From NCBI GenBank assembly GCA_025024175.1, contig QCXZ01000137.1, positions 9,052,001 through 9,116,000 of the forward strand: 64,000 bases of DNA. Direction: 5' to 3'. Positions 43,374-55,250 of the stretch are shown here, piece by piece. Below the pieces are notes generated by a model, which worked only from the letters and a program-made list of their open reading frames with translations, made no database searches and had not been told where the DNA came from. The position numbers and the translations under genes are program-made. Position 1 is the stretch's first letter; each line of letters starts with the position of its first letter. The stretch comes from Rhyzopertha dominica. Lineage: Eukaryota > Arthropoda > Insecta > Coleoptera > Bostrichidae.

Positions 43374-44500
43374 TGCGCCTCCTAAAGTTAATAACCCATC
43401 CAGTTGTTGTGACTTAAGACCAATTAGCACACTGCCATGTTTATCTAAAATTTTGGAAAAAATTGTCTCCGGACAAATTAAAAATTATTTAAAAATATAT
43501 TACCGCAATTTCAATCAGGTTTTAAATCTAATCATACTTGTGTGACAGTTTTTGTCACTAATCATAAATGATGTTCTAATTGCTATTGATAATGGAGAAA
43601 CTTCTGTTCTAATATTACTTGACTTCACGAAAGCTTTTGACTGCATAAATCATGAAATTCTACTATCAATAATGATTACATAGGTTTTAGTGGTGATGCC
43701 ATTAGCTTCTTTAAATCATATGTATATAAAAGAAAAGAAAAAGTTAAATTAAATAATACTTATTCAAATGTTGTTTTGTGGAATTATGGTGTTCCCCAGG
43801 GCTCAATTTTGGGATCGCTGTTGCATATTATTTATACCAAATACATTGCTTTGCAAACAATACTCAGTTATATCTCAGTACAAAAAATGGTACTGAAGAA
43901 ATTAATAATCTTGTAAACAAGGACTTGCCAGCTCTAGTATCAACTTGATTGCGTAACGGAATGCAGAAATCTAGGGCTCTTTATTGACAATACATTAAGA
44001 TTCAAAACCTACATCAATAATTGTATCAGGAAAGCCTTGCCAATTAAAAAAATAACATATTTGCGAATAAAGACGTTTTAAATAAACAAACTATTAACGT
44101 CTCCGTGATGGCTTAGTACTTTTGCGATGTAGTTTATGAATCCTGTATGGATGTTACTATATCTAGGATAATACAAAAAATTCAAAATTGCTGTACTCGA
44201 TTGATTTGTGGGGTGAGATGTAGGGAAAGTATCTCACAATGAATAGCAGATATATAGTGGCTAAACATGAAAAACCGTCGTCTTCTCCACGCTGCTGTCT
44301 TATACCATAATATTATACACCCTCATAAGCCAATTTATCTCTACAACAAAATAAGGTTCAGGGCTGCTGTATACACAACATTAATGTTAAGAGGAAGTCA
44401 CTTATTACAATCGCACAACACCGTACTGTTATATTCAGGAAATCTTTTGTTTATAACGCAGCCTTATAGTGTATACCTGAACACAAAGTTGCACTAAAAA
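43374..44500 (+). pseudogene. Jockey-type LINE ORF2 relic (RT to C-terminus)
   Basis: A long decayed copy. In order: KVNNPSS, DLRPISTLPCLSKILEKIV, AIDNGETSVLILLDFTKAFD (first catalytic Asp), HYIGFSGDAISFFKSY, YGVPQGSILGSLL, then NGTEEINNLVNKDLPALV, CRNLGLFIDNTLRFKTYINN, and NMKNRRLLHAAVLYHNII with PIYLYNKIRFRAAVYT at the C-terminus. YADD, which should stand between the VPQGS and NGTEE blocks, is deleted, along with part of the following region. Many frameshifts and stops are present. The last block remains open at 44267-44497. Confidence 0.85.
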
Positions 44501-44879
44501 TACATTTGCTGACCGAACAATGATGAAAAGTAAATTTTACGTTCGTTATATCTAGTTTTGGTAAATTTGGTTGAATTTTTGTATTGTATTGTAGGTACTC
44601 CTTTTTATTTTTTGCTGCACTTTTTGTAAGTAATATTAACACAAATATTATTAGGTTGTCTTTTGTAGTAAGTGGTAACTTTTTCTGTTGTATGCTGCCC
44701 CATTGAAGCTAATGGTGTATTTATTTTACGTTTAAAAACAGCATCTGCTGAACCTCCGCCAATTATTATTAGATTACTCTTGTACTAAGAATAAAATGTG
44801 TGGTATGTTTCATTGCCTTCATGATTTAATTGCACTATAAAATGTTCTGTGTTATGTGTACTTATAATATTACATAAGG
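44501..44879. other. AT-rich DNA, no recognised gene
   Basis: Only short frames. It lies between the LINE relic and the end of the mariner relic. Confidence 0.3.
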
Positions 44880-45400
44880 GCAGCTGTCCTTTAAATAGAA
44901 GGGTTAAATTTTTAATTTTGCAGCACAGTTTCATAAGGCGTATCGTTGGCATAAGAAGTGTAAGTTTGACATCTGCAGAAAAAATGCCTTGTCTTCAGCT
45001 TCAAACCACTTGTCTACCTTTACGACCTCGACCTTATTGTTCTGATGGTAGTCACTAGGGGTTAAATCTGGTGAACACGGCGGTAGTTAGAGAGGTTCAA
45101 AGGAAGGACCCTGTGGACAAGCAGCTTTGTCTTAACGAAACAGCACAGCATGCAATCACACAGTTTTGAAGAAGAAAACAATGTAATACTGCCCTGTTAT
45201 AGAGCGAGCACGTGAAAAAAGTCTACAAGAATAACTCCCGCAGCATCTCAAAAAATGTTGCCATCATAGTCACCGTAGAAATGTTACTACAAGAAACTTT
45301 CGAGGGAGTGGTGAATTGAGATTTCATCCTCAGAAGAATCTTGCTAGGTAGTTTTCAATATCTTGGTTGACAAAGTTTCTTTATGAAATGATCTTTCGAA
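44880..45400 (-). pseudogene. Mariner-type transposase relic
   Basis: The minus strand, across frames, gives SSEDEISIHHSLESF (family form GDETWIHHYxPES, first catalytic region), MMATFFEMLRELFL (family MATVFWDxxGVLLV), a degraded PPCSPDLTP (third catalytic region, family PPYSPDLAPSD) and KVDKWFEAEDKAFFLQ near the C-terminus. The order and spacing fit a mariner/SETMAR-like transposase. Stops and frame breaks are numerous, so it is old. Confidence 0.75.
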
Positions 45401-47334
45401 TGCGCTTTTGTTCTGGCGTGTTTGCTGCACCAATACAGCGAACTTTTTTTGAGACCTAATTCTTTGTGAAAATGCTTTCACTGCTATCTACTGAAAAAAA
45501 GTTTTTAGTCCTGTAATTTAATCTTTTATGCTGATAGAAAACGCTTGACATTGCTTTGTGATTTGAGATCATATAACTTATGACTTCTTGGGGATTATAT
45601 GAAACCTAACATAGGTGCTAGCAATTAACAAATATTTCGTGATCTCAAGGACAAAGTTCGCCGGTTAATGAAATTGTAACCGAAGATTTTAGAAAAAGTA
45701 TCACAATTTTCCGACGTAAACGATTCATCTAACATTTTTAAAATCTTTAAATGAAGTGTATACAGGTGTAAATCTAATAATTATTAAATCAATAACATTG
45801 TGAATTTGAATCGACCAATAAATTTTGCCATTTAAAGCTCAAACCAATAACTTTTTAACAAGTTGAGAAAAGTGACATGAACGAGGATATTCTTTTAGTG
45901 TACTGCTTGAATGGGGTGAACCCTTTAACATTATGGGCATAATATTTAATGCTGAAGCTTACGACAGCCATTTTTTCTATCGCGGTAGGTAGGTATGAGT
46001 CAAAACGGCATTAAATACCTTGGCAACAAATTGATTATATTGCCTTTACCAAGGCGAATACTAGACTACTAGGGTATTCAATATTCATAATACTAAACGA
46101 CATTAATGAAGGAATACACTTTCTGGACATTCTCAGACAATATTTTAACCTTAGGCTTCGTCCCAGAATATAGGTAATAAAATAAATATATTCTAAAACA
46201 GCAGACATGCACACCTTTGGAGGGGATTAAAAACTGCTAAGTTATTGAAATCAGAACACCCAAAGAAGTGCAAGGGACATTTTCTTTTGAAAAAAAACAG
46301 TCTTCCTTTTGTCNTACGTGGGAGTTCATTCGTCAACATNTACCATCAGCACTGTTGTTGTTGTTGTTGTTGTNTATCNCTGGAGGTATCACATCCTTCA
46401 GTGTGTAACGAATTGCAGAATTACTTTTAACATTAGTCAAGCTTCGTATAGATTTAAGTTTGATGATAGTTTTAAACATCCCGGGAAGTCAATNTTGCGG
46501 ACAAAACTACTACTTAACGGCATGAAATAAAAGTATTGTGGACTACCTTGCCTATGTATATGTTGCAACTTAATAATTACGAGTTTAACATCAACGCAAA
46601 ATTTAATGTGTACGAAGTTGTAGAACATAAAATCGGTAAAAATTATATCATCCTGTGGTCCTACTCTTTTGATTTTGCCTTGCTAAGAACAATTTATTGA
46701 TGGGAGACAGAATTCAATAATGTTGCGTTTGGAATTATTAAATAAACGTCAATTTGTAGGTAAGAACCACCGCCACTGTAATAAATAAACGCCGAAAACT
46801 TGAAATAGCCTTAAAATCTTTATTGCTGTAAAAACGGGCAGACAGAACACTGCATGCAATAAATCTTTCCTGCTATATCAGGGCACGTTCTCCTGCGAGG
46901 CCGCCTGCTATCAAACGGTCTACAATTACGGTGCGTATTTCACCAAAGTTTTATCCCGCAATTTATATACCGCTGCCGGTGGGATCGCAAAGCAGGCTTT
47001 TCCTAACGTAATTCCTGCTGGAATATCATTTTCCTCATGGGGCAGAATTCACTCCTTCGTATTACGGCGAACCCTTGAACTGGCTTAGATATGCTTATAA
47101 CTTTCTACGTAATGAACACCTAGCTAAAACGCAAGTTCATTAATCTTGTACATCTATTGTGTGTGGTCTTTTGTGGTAATTTGGAAGGATGACGTAGATA
47201 CGTATTTTAGTAATATAATAGTGGATTGCTCAAAAAGCGATGAACTAAATAAGACTGTAATTAATGATGGCATCAATAAACATGATCAAAAATGCAGCAC
47301 GACACAATGAAACGACACCGTGCTCTGAATCTGC
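45401..47334. other. AT-rich DNA with a microsatellite and one GC-richer island
   Basis: No gene recognised. It contains five N bases between 46314 and 46494 around the TTG repeat. The patch 46840-47100 is of balanced composition and includes TTTATCCCG and CAATTACGG-like sites, so it could be regulatory. Confidence 0.3.
46353..46373 (+). repeat. (TTG)n microsatellite
   Basis: Seven TTG-type trinucleotides in a row, followed by N bases at 46374 and 46379, which suggest uncertain repeat length. Confidence 0.9.
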
Positions 47335-47900
47335 AGAAGCCACTTATTGCGGATAACAAATTTAGATGTTTTGAAGTGCTGTAAATATCGCGAATGCGGT
47401 ATTCCCAAGCAGGATGAAGTTTGCAGTCGCCTTTGGCAACTTGTAAAACTTTATCAGATCGATAAAACCTTAAAAGTTATTTCTGAGACGATCTGTTGTA
47501 GTAAGAGTATTGTCCTGTACAGAATCAGATGTAGCATTTCGATTTTTTGAGCAAAAAACGAGTAAAATTTTGCATTCATCTACGATTAAGAAGGAAAATA
47601 TGCCATCGCAGTAACGGCGCTTAGTTTGGATCCCTTTTCGTGTTCGCTGCCGTCCCGCAAAAACAATCCGCAAAAAGCGTCTTTCTCATAGAGGGCATCT
47701 GAAGATTTACAGTGGAGACTTCGTACTCGCTAAAACATTCGGATAAATCCACTGGATCTGAAACGTTTTTACCCAATCCATTTCCGATGTCACACACAAT
47801 AAAGCTCGCAGTAGCGGGGACGCTTTGGCAGGCTGAAGAGAAAAATTGCTCGGTGTAGGACAAAGCTGCACGAATGTAAATCTCGACGGGATGACTTCTG
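47335..47900 (+). pseudogene. Possible Tc1-like transposase N-terminal relic
   Basis: The frame 47347-47550 ends in RLWQLVKLYQIDKT and SETICCSKSIVLYRIR, which resembles the first helix-turn-helix of Tc1-like transposases (LYExGKSxxxIA, then SKSTVxxxI). In another frame downstream comes FRVRCRPAKTIRKKRL, similar to the GRPRK-type linker. No catalytic motif was found. This is a weak assignment. Confidence 0.35.
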
Positions 47901-48334
47901 GTATAGATGTGAAGTGGAGGTTACGTCAGCGTACCGTTTTTATGTCAAATGTAATTCAGATATTGCCATTAGCTTAGTATAATCGTACTTAGGACAGTGT
48001 TGAATCCGCAAGTAAATGTCTAATTGACTTCATACTCGTATTTTGCACAAATAGAGGCTTAATTTTGGACAGCAGTGTCTAGCTTTCCTGTAAGGGTGAA
48101 TGATCACCATCATATTAAATCTTAACTGTTATCCGTACGCTGAACTAACATTAGCTATAAACAAATGGGCTCCTCCACGAATTTAATAATAATTTTAATA
48201 ATACGTAGTCTGCTTTTCAAGTGTTAAACGTTTTACTAAAGACAATCTTTGCTGCAAGACCTGCTATGTGTCTGCTCAAAGCGTTTGGGCGTTGAAAAGA
48301 GCTAAAGTAATTTAATTGCTAAGACTTTACAACC
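47901..48334. other. AT-rich DNA, no recognised gene
   Basis: I see nothing supportable here. Confidence 0.3.
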
Positions 48335-48960
48335 TTTGACCAGGTTAAGACCGATAAACATCTTTTTTGGATTGTCGAAAGTCTTTGAAAATAATATCGA
48401 GTCTCAAAATAGACAATTATTTTGTTATTATGCTCCACCTGTTATAAACCACGTAATCTTGATTATTATTCTACGTTACTAGATTGGTTGGTGACTTGCT
48501 GCAACATCCCAGTAAAGCTGTAGCTTATATCGAGAAATTGTCAGAATTCACGGATAGTCATCTGGGTGTGCCTCAGCGGTCAATGTTGGGCCCACTGTTA
48601 TTGCTATTTACATTCTATATCTAAAGATTCCATGTTGTTGTCAACTTTGCCCTAGAAATACTCCTTATTACCACCTCTACAGAGCACAAACGCAAATTAA
48701 ATGCTGCTAAATTGAATGTAGTGTTGTCTGACAAAAATAGTAATTAGTTAAAGTTGAAATCGATCCATCAACCTAAAGTGGAAATTGAATTATTTCTTCA
48801 GAATCCAATAACTCAAAGTTATATTGACTTTATAAATTCCAGATGGTGGAGCGCCTTTGTAGGCCATCAATATTATAGTAAACCTACAAAAACGTTAAGA
48901 AATGGGGTGTCATTCTAGGCGTCAGGAGCAAGCTTCAGAACAGTAATGCAATCCAATTAA
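48335..48960 (+). pseudogene. LINE reverse transcriptase relic
   Basis: RPINIFFGLSKVFENNIES (family YRPISILPxFSKVFE) at the left, then LGVPQRSMLGPLLLLFTFYI (family GVPQGSILGPLLFLIYI, Gly changed to Arg) near 48560-48620, and weakly KKWGVILGVRSKLQ near 48895 (family LGVxLDxKL). Stops and frame breaks lie between them, and YADD is not visible. A dead jockey-type fragment. Confidence 0.65.
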
Positions 48961-51900
48961 AGGTGAAATGAGAAATTTAGAACATTACGAGAATTGTTGA
49001 AAATTGTAAAATTTCTGTCATTTACAAATTTGTACATTTCCACATTTTATAAAGAACTCAATTTTAATTCAATAGACAAAAAAGTAACGATGTTAAATTG
49101 TTTATTGCGACAGTCTCATCAAAAGAGGTCTCCCTTTTTGTCCACCACAAACTGAATTACAATTATTATATGAAAAACCTTTGCAAGCATAAAAATGATT
49201 ATGTAAATGCAAAAAGGTTAGTCGTTAGGTTCTCTAAAGTTTTTAATAAAGACACAAAGATCATCTACATTCTACATAACCCTGCCAACATTTTTCATGC
49301 AATGTAAAACAAGTGTTTTTTAAACTTTTTTTTCTATATTACTCATTAAGCGTTTCGCTAAAAGTATATTTTTTTTGTTACTGAAACAGGAAAATTTTGA
49401 TCTAATACTAACTCCATTAACGACATGACACCAATGATCGGTCAGAATTTTTAAACAGTAGGTTACTTAAAATTTTATGCAATCTCTAGAAGGAATGGAA
49501 GGAAACAAATCGATCACGTCAAAAGGGGCAAGGTAAGAATCTTGTAAAGTACTATGTTTAAGTTGGTCAAAACAGCGTCACAGTCAATGGCCAGCAAGTA
49601 AATATCTTTGGTGTAAACTTTTTTGGCTGGAATCATAAAAACTAGCTTTAGATAATTTAAATATTCTGCTATGAAAAATAAAACGTTGCAAATGTATGAA
49701 CCCTGTGGTTAGAGAAATGTATTACGTGATTCTTTTCAACTGAAAGTCTTAAATTATTAAATTGAGAATAACAGCAATTCTTAAGTTATAGCCTAAACAG
49801 GGTCACTCAGCATAGTTTAGCATTGAAGATATAAAAACTGTAAATAAAGTTTGTCTAGGTTAAGCGACTTTTAATTCTTCCCGACATCGGTTTTCAATTA
49901 AGGTCTTTGTGCTATTCTGTTCGATGGTATTTTGACAACTGAATTGTGTATTTACAATCAAAAAAATAACTTACGGTATATCTCCTTTATTAGTTCCAAA
50001 TGGTGTAGAGCGCTTTTGAGTTAACAAATCATTATCAGCACCATAATATTCGTATACAAATATTAAAGTTTAAATTTAGTTTCGTTATTTGTTGTGTAAT
50101 TCCTTCTTTAAGTCGCTAAGCGCTTTTTATTATCATACGTTTGGTGCCTCTTTAAGTGATGATTTAATAAGGAAGATCCTCTTGTCGGTTAAGTTATTTA
50201 TCCTTTTTGTAGGTTGCAGTATAACTTCAGATTTCTGTATTTGTGTTCTCCGTATGTTCTGTTCATTTCGGTGAAGAATGTTATTGGTCCTGTACTGTGC
50301 ACAACAAATAACGAAACCAAACCACACCGTCGGGATAAAGAAGAACGTAAAGGATGAAATTTTTCACCGAAATAAGCTTACAACCTACCAAAAAATTATA
50401 AATAAGTTATCCAACAAGAGAAGAATAAGGCACCAAATATTAAATATTTGCCGAAACGATGATAATAAAAAAGCTAAACAGTACAAAGTCGGTTAACGAA
50501 TATTAATAATAAATAATTAAAGTTTGAAAGTTGATTTTCGTTTCAAGTCAAGTCTGACTATTTCGATTAATTTTAAAGTTGAAGTCGGACGTCTTCTTTC
50601 ATTTCTTAATTCATTAGTTGAGTAACAGGGTTAACTGTAACTTACAAAATGCTTGTCAAAATTCATTAATTGACTGCTTTCTTAAAAAATTTCTGGAAAC
50701 TAAAGCTTCCAAATGCGCTTAACTCATCGTGAAGTACTGTGTATACCATAGAATAATTTGCTGCTGTAGTGTCGTTTTTTAAACACACGTTTACTACTAA
50801 GAGAGCTAACTACAATCAACAGAATTCCAGCTGCCTAACGAACCGTTGATTATTCCAAGTGAACAAGACGCCGAAAAAGCTTACAGCTCACTGAAGCTTT
50901 GCGTACATCACTTTTACTAGCAGATTCTACGTAATTACTATGGCGACGTCATGCTTTACGAGTTCCCTGACACGAGCATGTTACTTTCATTTGATATTTT
51001 ACGACAGCATCAAATTTTATTGAATTTATATTACATTTCGCGTTTAGTCCCGGTCGCGCCTGAAATTAAAGCCACAAATCAAAGCGCGCAGTCTATAATC
51101 CCGCCGGCAAGGCTGCATAATATTGCACATGCATTACTGGGGTCCTCTAAATAATTTAACATGTCGAGATTACCGGGCCGATGTAGCGAGCGCCCGCCCT
51201 GGCAAAAATGCTACAGTTCATAAAGTATTCTCGGTATTTTATCAGCACATAACCGTTTACATTATGCTTCCATTAGCGTGTGTTGCCATCAAAAGCAAAA
51301 CTTCTGAGCTCAAATGCTCCGATAATGGTCTGTTTACAATTTTAAAGTAACTGGAAGTTTACGGTTGCACTTAGAAGGATGTGTTTTTGGGAGCTTCTCC
51401 TACACCCACGGCCGCACTGGCGGTACAGGCTTTCTTTGTTTTGATTTATCGCGTTCCTCAACTTTGTTTCGGGCTTACGTCGAACACTAAATTTTTGAAG
51501 TCTTGAAGCGCGTCTAGGAAATTTTGTTATACAATTTAAGTTTCCACTTGTAGAACAATCCCGTAACATCTCGAGTTCCGCAGTGTTCGCCGGAACGTCT
51601 AGCCACANTTTAAAGGTCAGGTGGGTGTTAAAATCTACTTTGCGTATGAAAGTGTTCTACTGTTAAAGCCGTGAACCTGTTCGTTTAAATGGAGTTGCTT
51701 CATCAGTGAATGTATTGAAAACAATTCGATTAATTAAAAATCAGTAGCGTTTACCACGTTAAATGCCACAACCTTACTAATTCAACACAATATCTTATAT
51801 TACATTGTGTTACTCAACACAGTTTTGCGTAACTTCATATGCTGAAAATGTATTTGACTGACTTCTTTCTCATCCCCAAATGATGATGAAATGTGTTCAT

Positions 51901-52189
51901 ATCACATGGAAAAGCCGACGACTATGCCAAATTCTGTTTATTAAGACGTCGATCCAAAGAACTTATTAGGAATCACTATAGTAATCACATTAAATCAATA
52001 GAAAGCAGCGTTTTAAAAAATGCTAAAATATTTGGAATCTGATACCAAATCGCAAATCTCGTGGCAGTTTTCCCTCTTCCTTACAATATGGATATAAGTT
52101 TGCTAACGATGGTCCTGAAATTTATGCACTTTTTGCTAAATGCGCTTAGTGAGTCTCTCACTTTGCTTTTTTAACTTTTTTAACTATAA
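48961..52189. other. AT-rich DNA with a large inverted repeat and one GC-richer island
   Basis: Frames at 49098-49307 (+), 50951-51154 (+) and 51123-51350 (+) are not recognised. The island 51000-51330 holds clustered CATAA/TTAT-type sites in a less AT-rich context. The inverted repeat at 50121-50475 is listed separately. Confidence 0.3.
50121..50475. repeat. Imperfect inverted repeat (fold-back element or MITE candidate)
   Basis: The left arm (50121-50280) and the reverse complement of the right arm (50352-50475) share, in the same order, TTTTTATTATCAT, TTTGGTGCC, CTCTTGT, AGTTATTTAT or its variant, GTAGGTTG and ATTTCGGTGAA. The central 70 bases also contain CACAACAAATAACGAAACC, whose reverse complement recurs just left of the structure near 50080. 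No target duplication was identified. Confidence 0.6.
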
Positions 52190-53095
52190 AGTTACCCATG
52201 TTTTGACCATTCACAAAAACGGTGACAAACATTTAGTTGCGAAATACCGTCCTATCAGTAAGCTATGCATCTTCAGTAAAGTCTTCGAACTTCTAGTGCA
52301 CAACGTTTTATTTCGGGCTCTGAAATCATCAATTCTTACTCAGCAATACGGCTTCTTTTCTCCACATTCTGTAGAAAGAAATCTTACCGAATATTGCAAC
52401 TTTATATTCTATGGATCATCAGATTCAAGTAGATTCTGTTTATACAGATTTCGGCAAAGCTTTTGACAAAATTGACCTCTGTATTTTAATTCACAAACTG
52501 TCATCATCATATGTTAATTGCAGAACCCAAGTAATAACGATAAATGGTTTTAAATCATCGCCTTACTTGGTCACCTCTGGTGTACCCCAGGGATGGGTTT
52601 TGGGGCCTCTGCTGTTTTTAATTTATATTCAGGCTATTAAACATTGTTTTCAATTTTGAAATTTTCTTCTTTATGCTGATGACCTAAAAATCTTTCCCAG
52701 ATTTCCGACTGCATACTATTTCAAAACGACCTATGTCAATTCTATAATTACTGAAAATTTAATAAACTTTTACTATAACTTTGACAACAATAAGATAAAA
52801 GTTATTCCTTATGTGAAAGATTTAGGAGTCACTTTCGACCAGAAAATGACCTTCTGTGTGCATATAGACAACATAGCTTATATTTTGTATATATTCTGCA
52901 TATATTCTGTAGATTATCCTTACATCATTAATTCTGCTGTTTTGTTTACCATCTAGCTGTTGGATTTATTAGTTTTGTACACACTAAATTGTAATATTCA
53001 CTATTGATTATTCTTAAGTTTAGCATGATTATGTTTTTTAGTGGGTGCCGTTTTGGGCTTGCCTGTGCGCACCCTCTGTAAAATAAAGTATCAAA
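52190..53095 (+). pseudogene. Jockey-type LINE relic with RT core and 3' end
   Basis: Frame 52140-52466 holds VTHVLTIHKNGDKH, KYRPISKLCIFSKVFELL and SSILTQQYGF. Frame 52411-52659 holds VYTDFGKAFDKID (first catalytic Asp) and VTSGVPQGWVLGPLLFLIYI. YADDLKIF, with both catalytic Asp residues, follows at about 52674. Further on comes VKDLGVTFDQKMTFCVHIDN. The frame breaks at least twice. The 3' end, with a GTGCGCACCC region followed by AAAATAAAG near 53085, looks like the end of the element. Best preserved LINE RT core in the window, but still dead. Confidence 0.85.
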
Positions 53096-54639
53096 TGCGC
53101 AATGTTTTTCTACAGTTCTTAGCAGAATCCTTCATTTATCTAAAATCACATCACGGAAAGAATTAACGACTTTAACATAATGTTTATGCCATAAGAATTT
53201 CTCGCTTTATTTTTGGTCAGGCCATTTATTGTGTTCGTCATATTGATAAAGCTTACTTCACCAAATTTAAAGCTAGGTTTTGTTTTTTTCGTTCGCATTG
53301 AGATTATGCGACATTATCGTTATAGGATCTGAATTATTGATATTGATATGAGCAGTGGTACTGAAATCGCAACTTATATCTACAGATTTCATAAGTTTTA
53401 ACGAAAATGGCATTTTGATTTGAGCGTAGTTCAACATCTAACAAATATTCATCATCCACTAAAAACAATACTGATGAGCCTCATGCTTTCTTAACTTATT
53501 CTAAATCACGTTCTGCTCATTTGTCGTAAATGCACCCATGCATTTACTGAAACTGAAAACTCCCATATTCAACAGAATAAGAATCGAATATACTATACGA
53601 TATAATGTTACTATGTAAGCTATGGTAACAACTCGGCAACCATTATAAAACAAAACATTAAAAAAAAATTATGAAAGAAGTTATAATACAAGTAATTTAT
53701 GGATTTGCCGGAAATACTGTTCAAGGGCGATACTCGTCGTAAGACCACCGTCCAAATCTTTCCAAAGGTTCAAAGTATATAAAACAGACAAGCGAAAGAC
53801 TCAAAGAAAAAATAACCAAAGCCAAATTACATAGGGCAGACGGAAAAGGCGATTCCTTGTCGTCACATTCAGGTCTACTCTTAAACGTATCCTTAAAAAG
53901 AACTGATCGTTGAATCCGCTTCAGTTAAACTCCTCAGCTCCATTTCACTGTGTAAGCCAACAAAAATTAACAGTAAACAGCGAAGCAATTTCCATTCTAC
54001 GTCCAGGATTCTGCATCCCAGAAACGCAAGCATGCATCTCCAACACACCACAGACAAGTTTCACTTTATTCCTACGAGCGACGAACCAAAAACCCTTAAT
54101 TACATCGCAAGCACACAGTGGCGAGAGCACACCTGAGCTTCACACGATGCTGTATGTACAAAGTCGCAATAATTGACAGGCCTACACTTCACAGGAACAC
54201 AATCGTCGAAAAAGAATTTGCAAAGTAATTACGCGAGGCCCGTGCCGGGCTGCAGTCGATAATTATTATTTCTCCTCAGCCAGAACAGAACAACCGCCCG
54301 TCCCAGCCAAATTACGAGAATAATTCCGAGAGCCCGTAATCAGAGTCCGACAATTCAGATTCGCCTTTTTGTGTTTATCTTTCGCGTCTCATTCAGATTT
54401 AATTTCGACTTGCAGCGGTACGAAATAGGAATCCAGCGGCGCACGTAAAAAGCGAGATGGGCGTTATGATAACCACGAATGGCAGTAAAATCCAGGGTAA
54501 TTAGCAAATTATCTTGTGGCGTTACAATAAAGTAATTAATTGTAAATAGAACATAATTTTTATCGAAAGAAGGCGAAAGGTGGCAATATAAGCAGAGAAT
54601 GGTCCATCGTATTATCACGTCACCTTTTAGTGCAAGTAG
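53096..54639. other. AT-rich DNA with one GC-richer island
   Basis: No gene recognised; the frame 53910-54176 (+) has no known motif. The island 54220-54600 is of balanced composition and includes several TAATTA/TAATTG-type sites, compatible with a homeodomain-responsive enhancer, though this is only inference. Confidence 0.3.
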
Positions 54640-55250
54640 TTCATATAGGACAGAGAATCCTTAATGATGAATTAAAGTGTGAAAGACCGACCTATGGAAA
54701 CACAAACAAAAGAGATCATCAGCAAAATTTATAATATGGTGTTAGCTGATTGATGATTAAAAGTTTCTGTTATTGGTAGAGAAGTAAAAATATCAGATAC
54801 GGATGTTTCTAAACCTACATGAAGATTTAGAGATGAATAGATGGATACCCAAGATGCTGTGTGGGTGACAGTCGTGCAAGAAGAATTTGACAGTTTTTTC
54901 CCAAGGTAGAGACTTATTTTATGGGATTGTAACTGATGAAGAGATTTGAATACATCACTGGGACCCGCTTCCCGCGATGTAACGATCCATGCAATGGCTC
55001 CACAAGAGCTTTCCGCCAAGCANGAAGGCAGANACGCNATTTTCTGTGGGAAAGATGACGGCTAAAGCTCTCTGGAGGGAGAACTCTTAATTCAGTATAT
55101 GCCAAGAGGGTTCAAAATAACGTGGGATGTCTACAAAGATACAATTAAAAGTTTGAAGCCAGCTATGTGCGAAAAGAACCCTCAAACTGTAGTCAGAAGA
55201 TTTTGCAAAATGTTCAAGCAGTAATCGACGGATGCGGCTCTGGGAAACTA
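54640..55250 (+). pseudogene. Mariner-type transposase relic
   Basis: Plus-strand pieces in order: NRWIPKMLCG (family RWVPRxLT), GIVTDEEI then IHHWDPLPAM (family IVTGDETWIHHYDPE, first catalytic region), SMQWLHKSFPPS (family SMQWKHxxSP), SVGKMTAKALWRE (family SAGKVMATVFWD, second catalytic Asp lost) and LIQYMPRGFKITWDVY (family LIDYLPRGxTI). Frame breaks and stops occur between pieces, plus N bases at 55023, 55033 and 55038. The C-terminal PPYSPDLAP block was not found. Confidence 0.8.
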
